Positions 11,762-22,836 of a stretch of DNA of 64,000 bases are shown in pieces; position 1 is the first letter of the stretch; each line of letters starts with the position of its first letter. Location of the stretch: positions 14,002,932 through 14,066,931 of the forward strand of contig NC_092679.1 of the NCBI RefSeq assembly GCF_964355755.1. The letters run 5' to 3'. Both the position numbers and the translations under genes were made by a program. The DNA comes from Antedon mediterranea. Its lineage: Eukaryota > Echinodermata > Crinoidea > Comatulida > Antedonidae. Under the pieces are notes generated by a model. It had not been told where the DNA came from. It did not search any database and was given only the letters and a program-made list of their open reading frames with translations.

Positions 11762-12290
11762 CGTGGGATTAATATTATTAAACAAAATAAATGGAAATTG
11801 TTAGATGAACGTAGAGACTACGCTATTGCTTGTATTAAGTACAAATGTATACATGGTATTGCACCTACCAATATTTGCAACGATATTGAACTGGTTTACG
11901 ACCAACATGGATACTCCCAAGATGTTCCCAATCTCTGAATGTTATACCACCTATGCCAAATTGCTTATTAATGAACGGATCGCTAAACAGTTCAGGAGCA
12001 AAAGTTTGGTATAAAATACCTGTAAAAATAGTTTGTCTGTAAATAGTTTTAAAATTAATTATAAAAGCATTTCTTAAAAAAATAATTGTATTTCCACTAT
12101 TATTTTTAAAGTTCTATATTCACTGATTGTTTACTTTTATTTATTTATTTATTTTTTTTTATTTCTTGTGTTTTTTGGGGGTTTTTAAGTTGTTTCATTG
12201 CAGGACCATATTGAAAAACAGAATTTTTTCTTTTCTGAATTATGTTATCCTGCCTAAATATATTTTAATAAACAAAATAAAATAAAATTT
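11762..12290 (+). pseudogene. LINE 3' fragment (end of RT ORF and 3' UTR)
   Basis: One plus-strand frame reads KWKLLDERRDYAIACIKYK then CIHGIAPTNI from about 11790, matching the C-terminal region of CR1/L2-type RT proteins. A second frame further on reads SGAKVWYKIP, so there is at least one frameshift between them. Everything upstream (endonuclease, RT palm) is missing, as expected of 5'-truncated LINE insertions. A roughly 230-bp AT-rich 3' UTR follows and ends in TAATAAACAAAATAAAATAA. It abuts the fold-back element on the left. Confidence 0.6.
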
Positions 12291-12674
12291 TGCAAAGCAG
12301 GCTCGTTGAGCTTGTGCAGTCTTTGTGTTCATAATCAGTGTACCATGTTCTGGCATACCTCAATTCAATTCAATTCAAATTAACATTTATTTCTTCCACA
12401 GTAAAATAAAAACAAATATTCAATATAAATTGTAAAATGAAGGAAGAGGGCAAAACTAAAAAAGTAACGCCAGATGAAAAACAGAAATTATATTAATCAA
12501 AAGACCTTGTGACGAGCAATCCCTTAATAAATAATATAAATAAAAATTACAAATTAATTAACGTACACAAACACACAGACAGGACAGGGCAAAAAAGGAG
12601 AAAAAGGGAACAAACGATCATGACGATGACGATAATATAAAAGCTGATGATAATATAAAAAAACATTTTATTAA

Positions 12675-15075
12675 TTATATTTTGACAAAAGAAATTTGTT
12701 TGGCTTTATGAGAGAAAATTTTCCTGGAGGGGGTTGCAATGATTTCAGGAGAAATGTCATTATATAATTTAACACCGCTATAAGCTATAACGGACGTTGT
12801 GTTGGAGCAACGTAAGTTTGGGCTGAGGAAGATGAAGTTTGTTGCAAGTTCTAGTAGAATAGGAGTGAGTGAGTTTTTGAGAAAGAAGCATAAATTGGAT
12901 GGAAGAAGAGAATGCAAAGCTTCGTAAACAAAGATTGTGTAATTTATTAATGTCATGAACAGTCAGTAAATTTAAATTTTATAAAAGAGGGGACTAGAAT
13001 GATCAAGGGGTGGCGAATCACATATAATGCGTACCGCCTACTTTTGGAGCTTATGAATTTGATAGAGATTTGATTTAAAATTATTGGCCAAGACAATATT
13101 ACAATAGGTAATAAAAGGAAGGATAAGAGAAGAATAAATAGAATGTAAGATTGAATTAGGAAGGAAAAATGGAAGGCGATAAATATTAACGATACTTTTG
13201 GATATTTTTAATTCAACTTCTTTTATATGTTTTTTAAAATTGAGTTTGTGATCGATTTCAATGCATAGGAATTTGGTGTGCTGGACAAGAGGGATTATAT
13301 AGTCTCCAATTGAGATATTTCGTATTTCATTAGTTCTTGTTTTGTGACGATTTCCAAACAGCATGAAGTTGCATTTCTTAGTATTGATCGACAGTTTATT
13401 GACATTAAAGTATTCGGTAACATTATTAAGTTCGCGATTAATAGAAAGAAAGAGAGAATCAAGATTTGAATTAGAATAAAATATGGTGGTGTCGTCAGCG
13501 TAAAGGTAGAACGTTAAATTTTTAGATGAGTTTGGTAAATCATTTACATAAAGAAGAAATAAAAGAGGACCGAGGAGGGAACCCTGGGGGACACCGCAAG
13601 TAAGATGTTTAAAATTTGAAAGTGAGCAATTAATCTTTGTACATTGATGTTGGTTGCTAAGGTAGTCTTTAAATAGGTTAAAAGAAGATCGACGGATACC
13701 GTAATAAATAATTTGGAAATAAGAATACTGTGATTGATAGTATGAAATGCATCAGAAAGGTCAATGAAAATTCCAGTAAAAAAAACTTTGCTTTCGATTG
13801 AATCAGAGATATTATTTATTAGGTCGATTAAGACGAAGGATGTAGAATATTGTTTTCTAAAACCAAATTGCTTATTGTAAAGGATATTATTTTTTTGAAA
13901 TTATATGTACGATCATAATAATTTTTTCAAGGATTGTTGAAAATAAAGGTAGAATTGATATTGGACGATAGTTATTACGGGTCACTTTTGTCACCTTTCT
14001 TGAAAATAGGAGTTGTTACTTTAGCAATCTTCATGGCGTTCGGGAATACGCCACAAGAGAGACAAAGATTAAAAATGTGCGAAAGAGGGAAAAGAATTAG
14101 GTATATAGATTGCTTCACGACTTTGTTATTGATGTCATCAATGTCGGAGGCATTATTATTCTTAAAGGAGTTAACAATTTTTAGAATTTCTACTTCAACT
14201 ACTGGAAAAAGAAATAACGAATTAATTAACGGGGTATCGAGATATTCATGGAACGTTTTAGAACCATAATTAGTGATTTTATGAGCTAATTTAGGTCCGA
14301 TACTTGTGAAGTGGTCATTAAAAAGATTTGCAGTTTTTGAGGGATCTTTAGTTAACTTACCCTCAAAGTTTATTTCAATATTATCGAAGTTATTATTATT
14401 ATTATTTGCATTTTTTATTATTATTGTTAGTATTAGTTTTAGCTTTACTTGAGATGTTAAAAACAGGGAGATGATCAGTAACATTACCAATATGTGAAGA
14501 TTCAATTTCATTTGTAATGATATTGTCTAAAAGCGTAGCAGTGTCAGGAGTAATCCGTGTAGATCTATGAATAAGACTGATATAGGAATTATTAAAAAGG
14601 CAATTAACAAAATATTTTGTATTATCATCACTCAATTGTTAGTACATCAACATTAAAATCTCCTAAAATATAGATACGCTTGTTTTCTTTGGAAAGTCTT
14701 TTAAGTAAGTAATAAATCAAGTTGCTTGTTTAATATGGAATATTAATTATATGAGGCCTATATATGGTACCAACAATTATATTCTTATCATTAGTTTTTA
14801 TTTCGATAAAATGGTATTCACAAAAGTATGGACTGGATGACAAATCGGTTTTAATTGAAAGACCGTCTCTGACATACATAAGAATGCCACCACACTTGTA
14901 CGTACGTGGTTTAAAAGTAATAGAATAATTAGGAATATTAATAAGAGGGTTTTCATGTTTCATCCATGTTTCAGATACAGAAATTACATCAAAATTAAAA
15001 TTTATAGAATATAAACAGGATGTGAGGTTGTCGAAATATTTTTGGATGCTTCTAGCATTAAATGAATACAAGAAA
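12675..15075 (-). pseudogene. LINE ORF2: endonuclease and reverse transcriptase, several frameshifts
   Basis: Pieces in different frames follow the usual ORF2 order. Endonuclease start: SFNARSIQKYFDNL, VSETWMKHEN, GTIYRPH (15071-14730). Endonuclease end: LLDNIITNEI and VTDHLPVF (14635-14402). RT entry: FNDHFTSIGPKL, FKKGDKSD (about 14360-13975), then NNYRPISILP. Palm: CGVPQGSLLGPLLFLLYVND and YADDTTIF (about 13640-13470). Then MLFGNRHKTRTNEI and KFLCIEIDHKLNFKKHI (13364-13038), and the C-terminal SGVKLYNDI block (12956-12675). The frame changes at least three times, and an RT segment around 13700-13900 is degraded. The element cannot make its own protein. Confidence 0.75.
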
Positions 15076-15485
15076 ATTTTCTCTCATAATCCGAATTATA
15101 AGTTTGAAAAAATTCATGTGGTAAATAATACTTAGACAAATTAACATCAGTAAAGTAGTGTTCATCTGGATCAATTATCATTAAAATGTTTATTAGAAGT
15201 TGATTAGGGATTAAACAAAATATTAGATAATCGATCGGGATTGTTAGCCATTATCGGCATTTAAATGGGGATAGTAGTATAGCAGCATAGTTGAACACGG
15301 TTGGAATATAACATTTGAACGTTAGATAACTATAATAATAATAACAACAACAACAGGTGAGTTAGTAAATGAATATAATAAAGAAAACATCATAAAGAAC
15401 GGAATCGTGATATTATAATTAAAAAACTTCGGTTAGCATTGTTAACTACAATATATATTGTAAGGCCTAGAGTGGTCATGAATGT

Positions 15486-16294
15486 TCAAGCGTTTAAGCC
15501 TTTTAGACACCTGGATAGATCCGACTGATTGCAGACAACCAATTTCTTCGATGCGTTGGTGAGTATGCACATTTTCCCATCTTGAGTCCAGGTGGATTTG
15601 ATTGATTTGGCATACTTCATCTTAACGTCTCGTAGTAGCTTTGAACGTTTTAAAGTCAGGTTTTCGTGCACAAAAAATTGGGTGCCTTTGAAACGTTTCT
15701 TAGCTTTTGAAAATCTCGCTTCTCCTCTTGTAATTGGTAAACTTGATTATGATACTCCTCGGTTTTTTGTTGGTATCGGGGTCTCTTTTCGGTCCCAACC
15801 TATGAGATCGATTAATATCTGTGTCATCAATAGAAACGTTCAGTTTTTCTTTGAAGACATTTATTACTTCAATGTCGGTACTTTCATTTAGCGTTTCAGG
15901 GACACCATGTGAAATTTCGACTGGAATACTGCTCTGCATTATCGATATCATTTTCTAGCTCTGTAATTCGTTCTTCTAGGGTGCCTATCTTAGAGTTAGT
16001 TTCGTTAATGTCAAAATGTAAAGAGGGTCTGATAAGGAGAGTAAGCTTACCGATAATTTCGTCATGAACGACATTAGAAACAGCTTCGGCGATTTTCGTC
16101 ATAAAAGGTGAGTCAGATGTAAGGCATTTCTGCAATTCTGAGTCAATGATTTCTTTCACATCTAAATCATTAATGCATTCCTTTTGTTTTTCAGGCTCGC
16201 TGCTGTCTCCAACAGAATCTGCCGATTGCTCGTCGGTATCTGCCTTTTTCTTTTTGCTACCTGCCATCGAGTTAGAATTAAATGGAGATAACAC
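15486..16294 (-). pseudogene. LINE ORF1: coiled-coil and RRM-like RNA-binding protein, broken
   Basis: Three consecutive minus-strand frames make up one protein. The first (16294-15896) starts MAGSKKKKADTDEQS with an acidic linker and a heptad-rich stretch ending GTLEERITELENDIDNAEQY. The second (about 15951-15700) carries FHGVPET-like and NRSHRLGPKRD blocks, typical of LINE ORF1 RRM domains. The third (15671-15486) carries LTLKRSKLLRDVKMKYAKS. Coiled coil followed by an RRM-like domain is the known layout for several LINE clades. This ORF1 type is unlike the SGNH/zinc-knuckle ORF1 at 1.8-2.3 kb, so the two LINEs belong to different families. Confidence 0.68.
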
Positions 16295-16474
16295 AGCAAA
16301 GCAAGTTGAAAACGACCACAGTCAAGGTATGCACAAGCAAAGTATGCAGTAGAAGTCCGTTGTTTGGTATAGTGTGGGACAGGTGATGCTTAGTAGTTGA
16401 TCAATACAAGTGAGAGATAGCTGTATGCCTAGTAGTTGGGCAAGCTTGAATGGGAATTGGCTAACAATGGTAAC

Positions 16475-16930
16475 CCGGAGCGCGTCGCTCAAACACATCC
16501 GTTCACCATGAGAGCTTGTGTGAATGTATATGGCTCAGGCTATATTATTGTGCCAGTTCTGCGGTACATTTCATTTCGAAACCTAAGCTCCACTGACGAG
16601 ATCTAATAAGATCGAAACAGTCTCGTCTGCAGATTGGATATTACAGTCCTCTACTTTCTGCTATATACATATGTATGTTGTTTTATAGAGCACTCTTCAG
16701 TTTGAAACGGTGCATTTTGTTGTGAATACTATTTGCATTTTGCAAAGCACGCTCGTTGAGCTTGTGCACTCTTTGTGTTCATAATCCGAGTACCATGTCC
16801 CACATACCTGGCTCAGCCTTTATATTGTGCCAGTTCTGCGGTACATTTCATTTCGAAACCTGAGCTGCACCGACTAGATCTAATAAGATCGAAACAATAC
16901 TGTCTGCAGATTGGAGAGATTATAGATGCA
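16475..16930. repeat. Local direct duplication of a ~105-bp segment
   Basis: The segment at about 16552-16625, starting GCCAGTTCTGCGGTACATTT and including GATCTAATAAGATCGAAACA, is repeated at about 16822-16912. The 70-bp TTTGCAAAGCACGCTCGTTG segment lies between them. No coding frame is present. Confidence 0.6.
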
Positions 16931-17099
16931 TAACAAAAACGTAGATCCAGGCTAATGTACTTGCGCTTTATTTATACATCAAATATACATCAACATAATT
17001 TTATGATTCGGTGAAAATACAAAAAATGCTACATATTTATATGCAATGCAATTGCAAATATATATAATCATAAGCTTTCATTTTGATGCCACATATCAA

Positions 17100-17940
17100 T
17101 ATGTATGACTTTTAAGATTGTTTACTAACTTATTTAATACCCGAGTAAATATTGTTGTGGCTTAAATGATGTCATTACATTGTTCAAAATATATTTGACA
17201 TACGTTTGTGTTGTTATACATGTCATAAGTTTTAATTTGATACAAAAATTGACATGTTTATTGTAACTGTGGCCTCACTGGTCACTTATTTGAGTTGAAT
17301 AGGAGTCAACTAGCCACACTAGCTAGTGAGATTTCTATTATACGTCGCTTGGCATTATGCAAATCAACCCAGGTAAGCATACGTTCAGCAATGATTAAGT
17401 AATAGTTAGCTCAGTTACGCATACTGCCGTTTCATTTTTCACAAAGTTATGTAATATATTTATATAATTGGTGTAGCTTAAGTAATGGCATCATTATATT
17501 GTTCAAACTATATTTTATGTAGTTCCGTGGTGTTTGTAAGTCATAAGCTGCCATATTAATTTCCCACGAAGTTATGTAATATATTATGGGTGTGGCTTTG
17601 ATGACGTCATTATATTGAGAAATTATATTTTCTCATGTGAGTGGTATTGTACATGTAATAAGCTATAATTTGATACCAAACTTGACATATGTACGTAATT
17701 TATACTTTTTAAATATTTTTACATAGCTACATACTACAAAATACGTAATATATACTGAGTGTGGCTTTGATGTCGTCATTATATATATTTCGGTATCTTT
17801 TATTCATCATTATATTGTGAATTTATATTTTTCTCACGTTAGTGGTAATGTACACGTCATAAGCTATATATCTTGATACCAAACTTGATTACATATTTAT
17901 GTAATTTATATTTTTTTAATATTTTTACATAGCTATATAA
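17100..17940. repeat. Divergent tandem repeat (about 130-340 bp spacing)
   Basis: Four units share GTGGCTTTGATGACGTCATT (variants at about 17158, 17468, 17585 and 17760). Each is followed by a ...TATATTTT(G/C)... stretch, a GTACATGTCATAAGCT block and TTTGATACCAAACTTGACAT. Divergence is high, and I see no coding frame. Confidence 0.5.
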
Positions 17941-18592
17941 TATATTAACAAGGCCATATACATGGCTGCAGTCGCGTGCTCAAGTTAGTGTTTACCGACC
18001 GACCAACCAACCGACTGAAATTGCTGAACATATTTAAAAATGTTGAAAATGTTTAAAAACATTTATATTTTTTTAATTTACACGTGCGTAGCCTGTCATT
18101 TTTGACGTGCTCGTATAACGTAATTTTCAGTTGGAAAGTGAATCAAATATCATGACATTTATTAGAGAAAGGTGCAGTGCGCGCGTGCAAAAATCTGCGC
18201 ACTTATTGCAATTAAATTTTTTTTTAAATTGCCTGAAACGTACTCTAATTTAATCGAAAATAAATTTGACATTTTTGAAAATTTTAAGCGCGCGTACGCA
18301 TGTGTTATATGCGCTACGCACGTAATTGTATTGCCATATAATGAAATAGGATCTAAAATTTATGAGTACCAAATTATATTTACATGTGATTCATGCTTGT
18401 GAAGATATGATTACAAACATGATTTTGTTAAATCGCACCGTGAAAAACATAACCACCTCGAGTCTTGGTCATAAGAAATATACTCTGAAAAATTGACTTA
18501 GCTAGATGAAACTGATATCAAGACAAGGCCATATACAAGTTAGTGTTTACCGACCGACCGACCAACCAACCGACCGACATAGTGAGCTGTAG
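17940..18592. repeat. GACC-flanked dispersed repeat, copy 2
   Basis: It begins ACAAGGCCATATACATGGCT and GCAGTCGCGTGC, with a GACC array near 17995-18012 and a second GACC array at 18548-18575. The 450 bp between (starting ATTTATATTTTTTTAATTTA, with GCGCGCGTGCAAAAATCTGC) recurs at 49050-49530 with matching order. This copy is not inside a gene. The small plus-strand frame at 18172-18402 belongs to the repeat and is not conserved as a protein. Confidence 0.65.
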
Positions 18593-18599
18593 AATATTC

Positions 18600-19400
18600 C
18601 CTTCATTTGAGGTAATATATAAATTTACGTAAGGGCAAAATTCGGTAAATCACGCGTTATTTCTAGAATGTTTACTCGATGGTATATAAAGTTGATAGAA
18701 TCTCGGTACTGATTTAAACCACCAGATGTAACCCTGTTTACTAATTAAATTGAGTTAGATAATTAGTTATTGAAAATTAAAACGAATTTAGGGTGTTTTC
18801 CGAACGTAAGTATACACTGTCTAATGGATGTCCTCTTAAAAAATACCTGCACACAATAATACGAGGATGATAAATCGCGCGTTAATTCTAGAATGTTTAC
18901 TCGATGGTATATATAGTTGGTACGTACTTTTGATACTGATTTTAACCACCTGATGTAACCCTGTTTATTAATTAAATTGAGTTAGATAATTAGTTATTGA
19001 CAATTAAAAAGAATTTAGGTTAAACGATTTGCCCCAAATAGGGGTGTTTTCCGATCGTGGTATACACTGTCTAATGCATGTCTATCTTGAAAAATACCCG
19101 CATACAATAATACGAGGATGATTCACATTTTCCTATCTCCTCCTACGATAATTGTTTTTAATGGCTGAAAACGGGATGAACAGCTTGAGTACAGTATCAT
19201 AATGTTGAAGACAGGCCGATTTTTTTGATAGAATTAATATACGTTTATACAATTGTACTGATTTGCAATGAATGGAACATTCCAAATTAATTGGTTTAAA
19301 CATGCTTGCATATCTCCATGGTTTAACACAAGTAGGTAAATTTATGGGCAATTGGAGAATAAACATAAATAGTATTGTAATGCTATACAATACTGTAAAA
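18600..19400. repeat. Dispersed repeat, tandem pair (related copy at 37.6-38.2 kb)
   Basis: Two successive copies begin near 18612 and 18868, sharing TTCTAGAATGTTTACTCGAT, ACCACCTGATGTAACCCTGT and AATTAAATTGAGTTAGATAA. The second continues through CGAGGATGATTCACATTTTC and CTCCTCCTACGA to about 19390. The full second copy matches 37620-38165. A weaker relative is at 57285-57480. Confidence 0.65.
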
Positions 19401-19401
19401 T

Positions 19402-20265
19402 TACGGTGGCTCACAACTGTCACGCACACTGAATAAATCATTTTCACACAATTAAAAAAGCAATCACACAATTATAGAAGAAATCACACAATTAAAGGAG
19501 GAATCGCATATAAACAAAAGAAAGCATGAATATATAAAACGAAATGCACAAATAAAGAAGAAACGTGCATTTAAAGAAGAGCTAAGCACAATTAAAGAAG
19601 TCCGCAATACATTCGAAAGCTCCTCGCACAATTAAAGAAGTTCGCAACAAAATCAAAAGCTCCTCGCACAATTAAAGAAGTCCGCAACAAATTCGAAAGT
19701 ACCTCGCACAATTAAAGAAGTTCGCAACAAGTTCGAAAGCTCCTCGCACAATTAAAGAAGTCCGCAACAAATTCGAAAGTACCTCGCACAATTAAAGTAC
19801 AGTAGTCCGTATGGAACGCCATCGCTGCCTCCAGCAGCAAACTTTAATTCTATTCGTCTCTATTACCATTACGTTCGGCTCTTTTAGCATGCGGCGCATT
19901 TCTATTCGGCCCATTTACCATTACGTTCGGCTCTTTCAGCATTCGGCGCATTTCTATTTGGCCCATTTACCATTACGTTCGGCTCTTTTAGCATTCGGCT
20001 CTTTTTTATTCGGCCCATTTACTATTACGTTCGGCTCTTTCAGCATTCGGCTCTTTTTTATTCGGCCCATTTACCATTACGTTCGGCTCTTTTTGATTCG
20101 GCCCTTTTTTATTCGGCTCTTTTTGCATTCACGTTGGGCTCTTTTTAAATCGGCATTTTTTTATATGTATGGCGCAATTCAAATCTAACCTTTGACATGG
20201 GGTCAAATGGAAGAAAATCAACGACTGGAAATGAGTCTATGAAAAGTTTACAAACATTTCATCAT
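19402..20265. mobile_element. Left arm of a fold-back element with two minisatellites
   Basis: The outer end TACGGTGGCTCACAACTGT (19402) is complementary to the end at 27463. The arm holds a 39-40 bp minisatellite (19560-19800, unit with CACAATTAAAGAAGTCCGCA) and a roughly 50-bp minisatellite (19850-20130, unit with CATTACGTTCGGCTCTTTTA). It then carries a unique part ending near ATGAAAAGTTTACAAAC (about 20255). All of these recur in inverse order and orientation at 26865-27463. The 125-codon frame at 19811 is a translation of the minisatellite. Confidence 0.75.
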
Positions 20266-20504
20266 CATGGCGCCAACCATGAGTAGCCAACCGATTAAAG
20301 ATGTGTTGAATAACCTAAAATTAATTCATCTTTTAACAAATTTTGAGAGAGAAAGGGTAAATTATTATTATTAAATGTTAGGCTGTCACTAGGCTAGGCC
20401 TAGCTAGCCTAGGCCATAAATCAAACATTTTCTTTCTCAAAATGGTCAATAAGGTGGGACAATTGCAAGTTCTCTAACACATTAATCATGTCAATAAAAT
20501 GATT
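20266..20504. other. Inner spacer of the fold-back element, left of the BEL insertion
   Basis: This stretch lies between the fold-back arm and the BEL left LTR. It has AGGCTAGGCCTAGCTAGC-like motifs and no open frame worth calling. It ends in GATT (20501-20504), the target duplication of the BEL element. Confidence 0.5.
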
Positions 20505-20672
20505 TGTTCTGAAGAACAACAAAAGAATAATGAGGGCGCTATTGTATAGGGTGTAAAAGGCCGTTTTGGCGGGTCATAGATAAAATAAAAATGTGTGAAA
20601 AATAAAAGATAATAAAAATAAGAAAGTTCTTGCGTATATGTATATATTATTTATGGGCCTTTCTTCAGTACA
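20505..20672 (+). repeat. BEL/Pao left LTR
   Basis: 168 bp, TGTTCTGAAGAAC...TTCAGTACA. It shows the same sequence as 26626-26793. An AATAAAA-rich stretch near 20580-20625 may supply the polyadenylation signal. Confidence 0.9.
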
Positions 20673-20678
20673 AGAAAA

Positions 20679-20690
20679 TGGTAGCAGAGC
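20679..20690 (+). promoter_or_regulatory. Candidate tRNA primer-binding site
   Basis: TGGTAGCAGAGC lies just inside the left LTR and begins TGG, the complement of a tRNA 3' CCA end. I cannot name the tRNA with confidence. Confidence 0.5.
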
Positions 20691-20847
20691 GAGGTTAGAT
20701 AGACCAATTTAAACAAATTAAACTTTAAAGAACCAACATTTTTAGGCTGAAAGTTGTGAGCCTATAGTTAGTTGCAACGGAGCACGTGAGTAAAGTGCAT
20801 GCTTCTAGCTAGGGAGCGAACGTCACACATACACGTGAGTACAGTGC

Positions 20848-22836
20848 ATGCTTCTAAGCGAAAAGTCAAACAAAATGGAAGACATGGAGAAACGAAAAAA
20901 AGATATAAAAATACTACGAAGAAATAGAAAAGGACAGTTAACAAGGATTACAAACATAATAAATGTTTTGTGTCAGAAGGAGGAACTAGAGAGGGACATT
21001 GAGTTAATACAGAACTTATTAAAGAAAGCAAACGAGGTATTTGAAACAGTAGAGAGGGCTCACGAGGAGATTGTGGAAATGATAAATTTGGAAGATGAAG
21101 AACAATTTGAGGAAGCGGAGAAGTGGATGCAAGATTGCCAAAGGGATTTTCTAGAGGTGATACATGAGACTAAGAGGGTGCTGGAGCCGCCAGTCAGGGG
21201 AACAGTGACAGAAGAGACTGACAGAGTTATGGTAGAAGAGGACAGTGAAAACGTTGATCAGGGAGAGAAAGATGGTAATAATAAGGTTAACAGTAATGAT
21301 ATGGATGCTATGGCCGCATTCAAATTAGCCCTAGAACTTCCAAAAGCGGAAGTAATAGAATTCCATGGGGATCCGGGAAACTATTGGGCTTTTGTACAAA
21401 ATTTTGAGATAAATGTAGCAAGTAAGTTAACATCAGATAATGCAAAATTACAATACCTTCTACAGTTATGTAAAAATAAGGCAAAGGGAAGTATAGTAAG
21501 TTGTCCTCTATTAGGAGAAGAAGGTTATAAGCAGGCTTTAGAGATTCTTAAAAGGCAGTTTGGGCAGCCCCATCTAGTTTTAAACTCATTGATGCTTAAG
21601 TTAACCAACAGAAAAGAGATTAATGCAGGAAACCATGAAGAGTTATGGGGACTAGTCAGTGACATGAAAAAATGTCAACTAACACTAACAAAAATGGGGT
21701 ACACAAATGATTTAAACAGTACCTCCAACCTATTAAAAATTCAAGGGCTATTACCTAGATTTATGCAAGCTAAATGGGCTAATGCTGCACAATCAATACT
21801 TAGTGAAAGGGAACCAAGTTTCTTGGATATGTTAAAATTTGTAGAGAGTCAAGCTGCAGTAAACAGCAATATGTTTGGAAGAAATATTAGCACTACAGCT
21901 AATGAAAATAAGAGTAGTAAATTTCGAGTAGTAAACACAGATTTTAGAGGAAAAAAGGCTTACAGTCATAGTTGTACACCCACAGGGGAAAAGCCTAGTG
22001 AATCACCTTTGTTCACATGTGTATGTTGTAAGAAAAACCATAGGTTATGGGAATGTGTAAAATTCAGACAACTATCCATCAATGAGAGATGGAATATTGC
22101 TAGCCAAGAAAAATTGTGCTTTAAGTGTCTATGTAAACATAGGGCAGTTGATTGTAAACGGGTTATGTCCTGTGGTATAAATGGATGTAAGAGTGACCAT
22201 AATAGGTTGTTACATAGAGAAAAAGTAAAAAAGGAAAGTAATTTTGAAACTGTAGAGGTAGGAGTTGCCAGGGAAGGGGAGCGTAAAGTAACTAAAACAG
22301 AAACAGGGACAAACACTACATTGTTAAGTAAAAACCAATCTATTGCTTTGCGAACCATACCAATCATAGTTAGTAATGGAAAGAAAAGAATAGAGGTGAA
22401 TGCATTATTAGATGATGGTAGTACTCAGACATATGTTAATGAAGAGTTATGTGGAGAGTTGGGTCTCAGTGGAGTAACAGAAGAGATGGTTGTGAGTTTG
22501 TTAAGTGGTAAGGAGGAAAGATTTGTGACTAAGCCAGTTGAGATATTTGTATTACCGTTGGATGGATCTAAAAAATTTAAAGTGAATGCAGTGACTATAA
22601 GTGATGTTACTGGTAGACTAGAAGCGTCAGATTGGAGTAGTGTTAGTAAGGATTGGGATCATTTGAGAGACATAGAATTTCCTGTGATAAGTAGTCAGAG
22701 AAAAGAGATAGATTTACTGATTGGAGTGGATTGTCCAGAGTTGCATACAGCATTAGAAGAGAAATGTGGGGGGTCCCGGAGAACCTGTTGCGAGAAGAAC
22801 ACCGTTAGGTTGGACGTGTGTTGGTCCTTTGAGTAG
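20848..22836 (+). CDS. BEL/Pao Gag and protease (first open frame, 662 codons)
   Basis: ATG at 20848; a second ATG nine codons later (MEDMEKRKK) could also start. Residues about 1-100 are charged and probably coiled coil. Residues about 145-340 form the DUF1759 Gag core (ELPKAEVIEFHGDPGNYWAF, then LEILKRQFGQPH). Residues about 385-460 hold the paired cysteine-rich knuckles CVCCKKNHRLWEC and LCFKCLCKHRAVDC. The aspartic protease (DUF1758) is at about 500-640, with the active-site block LLDDGSTQTYVN. Continuation into RT is lost at a run of six G at 22768-22773: the reading frame shifts, this ORF ends at 22836, and the RT frame overlaps from about 22766. Confidence 0.9.
   Translation: MLLSEKSNKMEDMEKRKKDIKILRRNRKGQLTRITNIINVLCQKEELERDIELIQNLLKKANEVFETVERAHEEIVEMINLEDEEQFEEAEKWMQDCQRDFLEVIHETKRVLEPPVRGTVTEETDRVMVEEDSENVDQGEKDGNNKVNSNDMDAMAAFKLALELPKAEVIEFHGDPGNYWAFVQNFEINVASKLTSDNAKLQYLLQLCKNKAKGSIVSCPLLGEEGYKQALEILKRQFGQPHLVLNSLMLKLTNRKEINAGNHEELWGLVSDMKKCQLTLTKMGYTNDLNSTSNLLKIQGLLPRFMQAKWANAAQSILSEREPSFLDMLKFVESQAAVNSNMFGRNISTTANENKSSKFRVVNTDFRGKKAYSHSCTPTGEKPSESPLFTCVCCKKNHRLWECVKFRQLSINERWNIASQEKLCFKCLCKHRAVDCKRVMSCGINGCKSDHNRLLHREKVKKESNFETVEVGVAREGERKVTKTETGTNTTLLSKNQSIALRTIPIIVSNGKKRIEVNALLDDGSTQTYVNEELCGELGLSGVTEEMVVSLLSGKEERFVTKPVEIFVLPLDGSKKFKVNAVTISDVTGRLEASDWSSVSKDWDHLRDIEFPVISSQRKEIDLLIGVDCPELHTALEEKCGGSRRTCCEKNTVRLDVCWSFE

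Larger units (their letters stand above)
12358..16350 (-). mobile_element. Long but decayed LINE (CR1/L2/Jockey-type), minus strand
   Basis: The 3' end is at 12358-12380, where the plus strand shows repeated CAATT, meaning a (GAATT)n tail on the element strand. The RT-endonuclease region runs 15071 to 12675 and ORF1 16294 to 15486. Both are broken. The region right of 16294 is probably 5' UTR. A 70-bp sequence (TTTGCAAAGCA... to ...CATACCT) lies immediately left of the insertion at 12288-12357 and again at 16735-16806, so the element landed in an older repeated segment. Confidence 0.78.

Noticed and set aside
19811-20188. 125-codon protein with repeated HYVRLF units
   Set aside because: Translation of the minisatellite in the fold-back arm; the mirror copy on the other side is not conserved as a protein.
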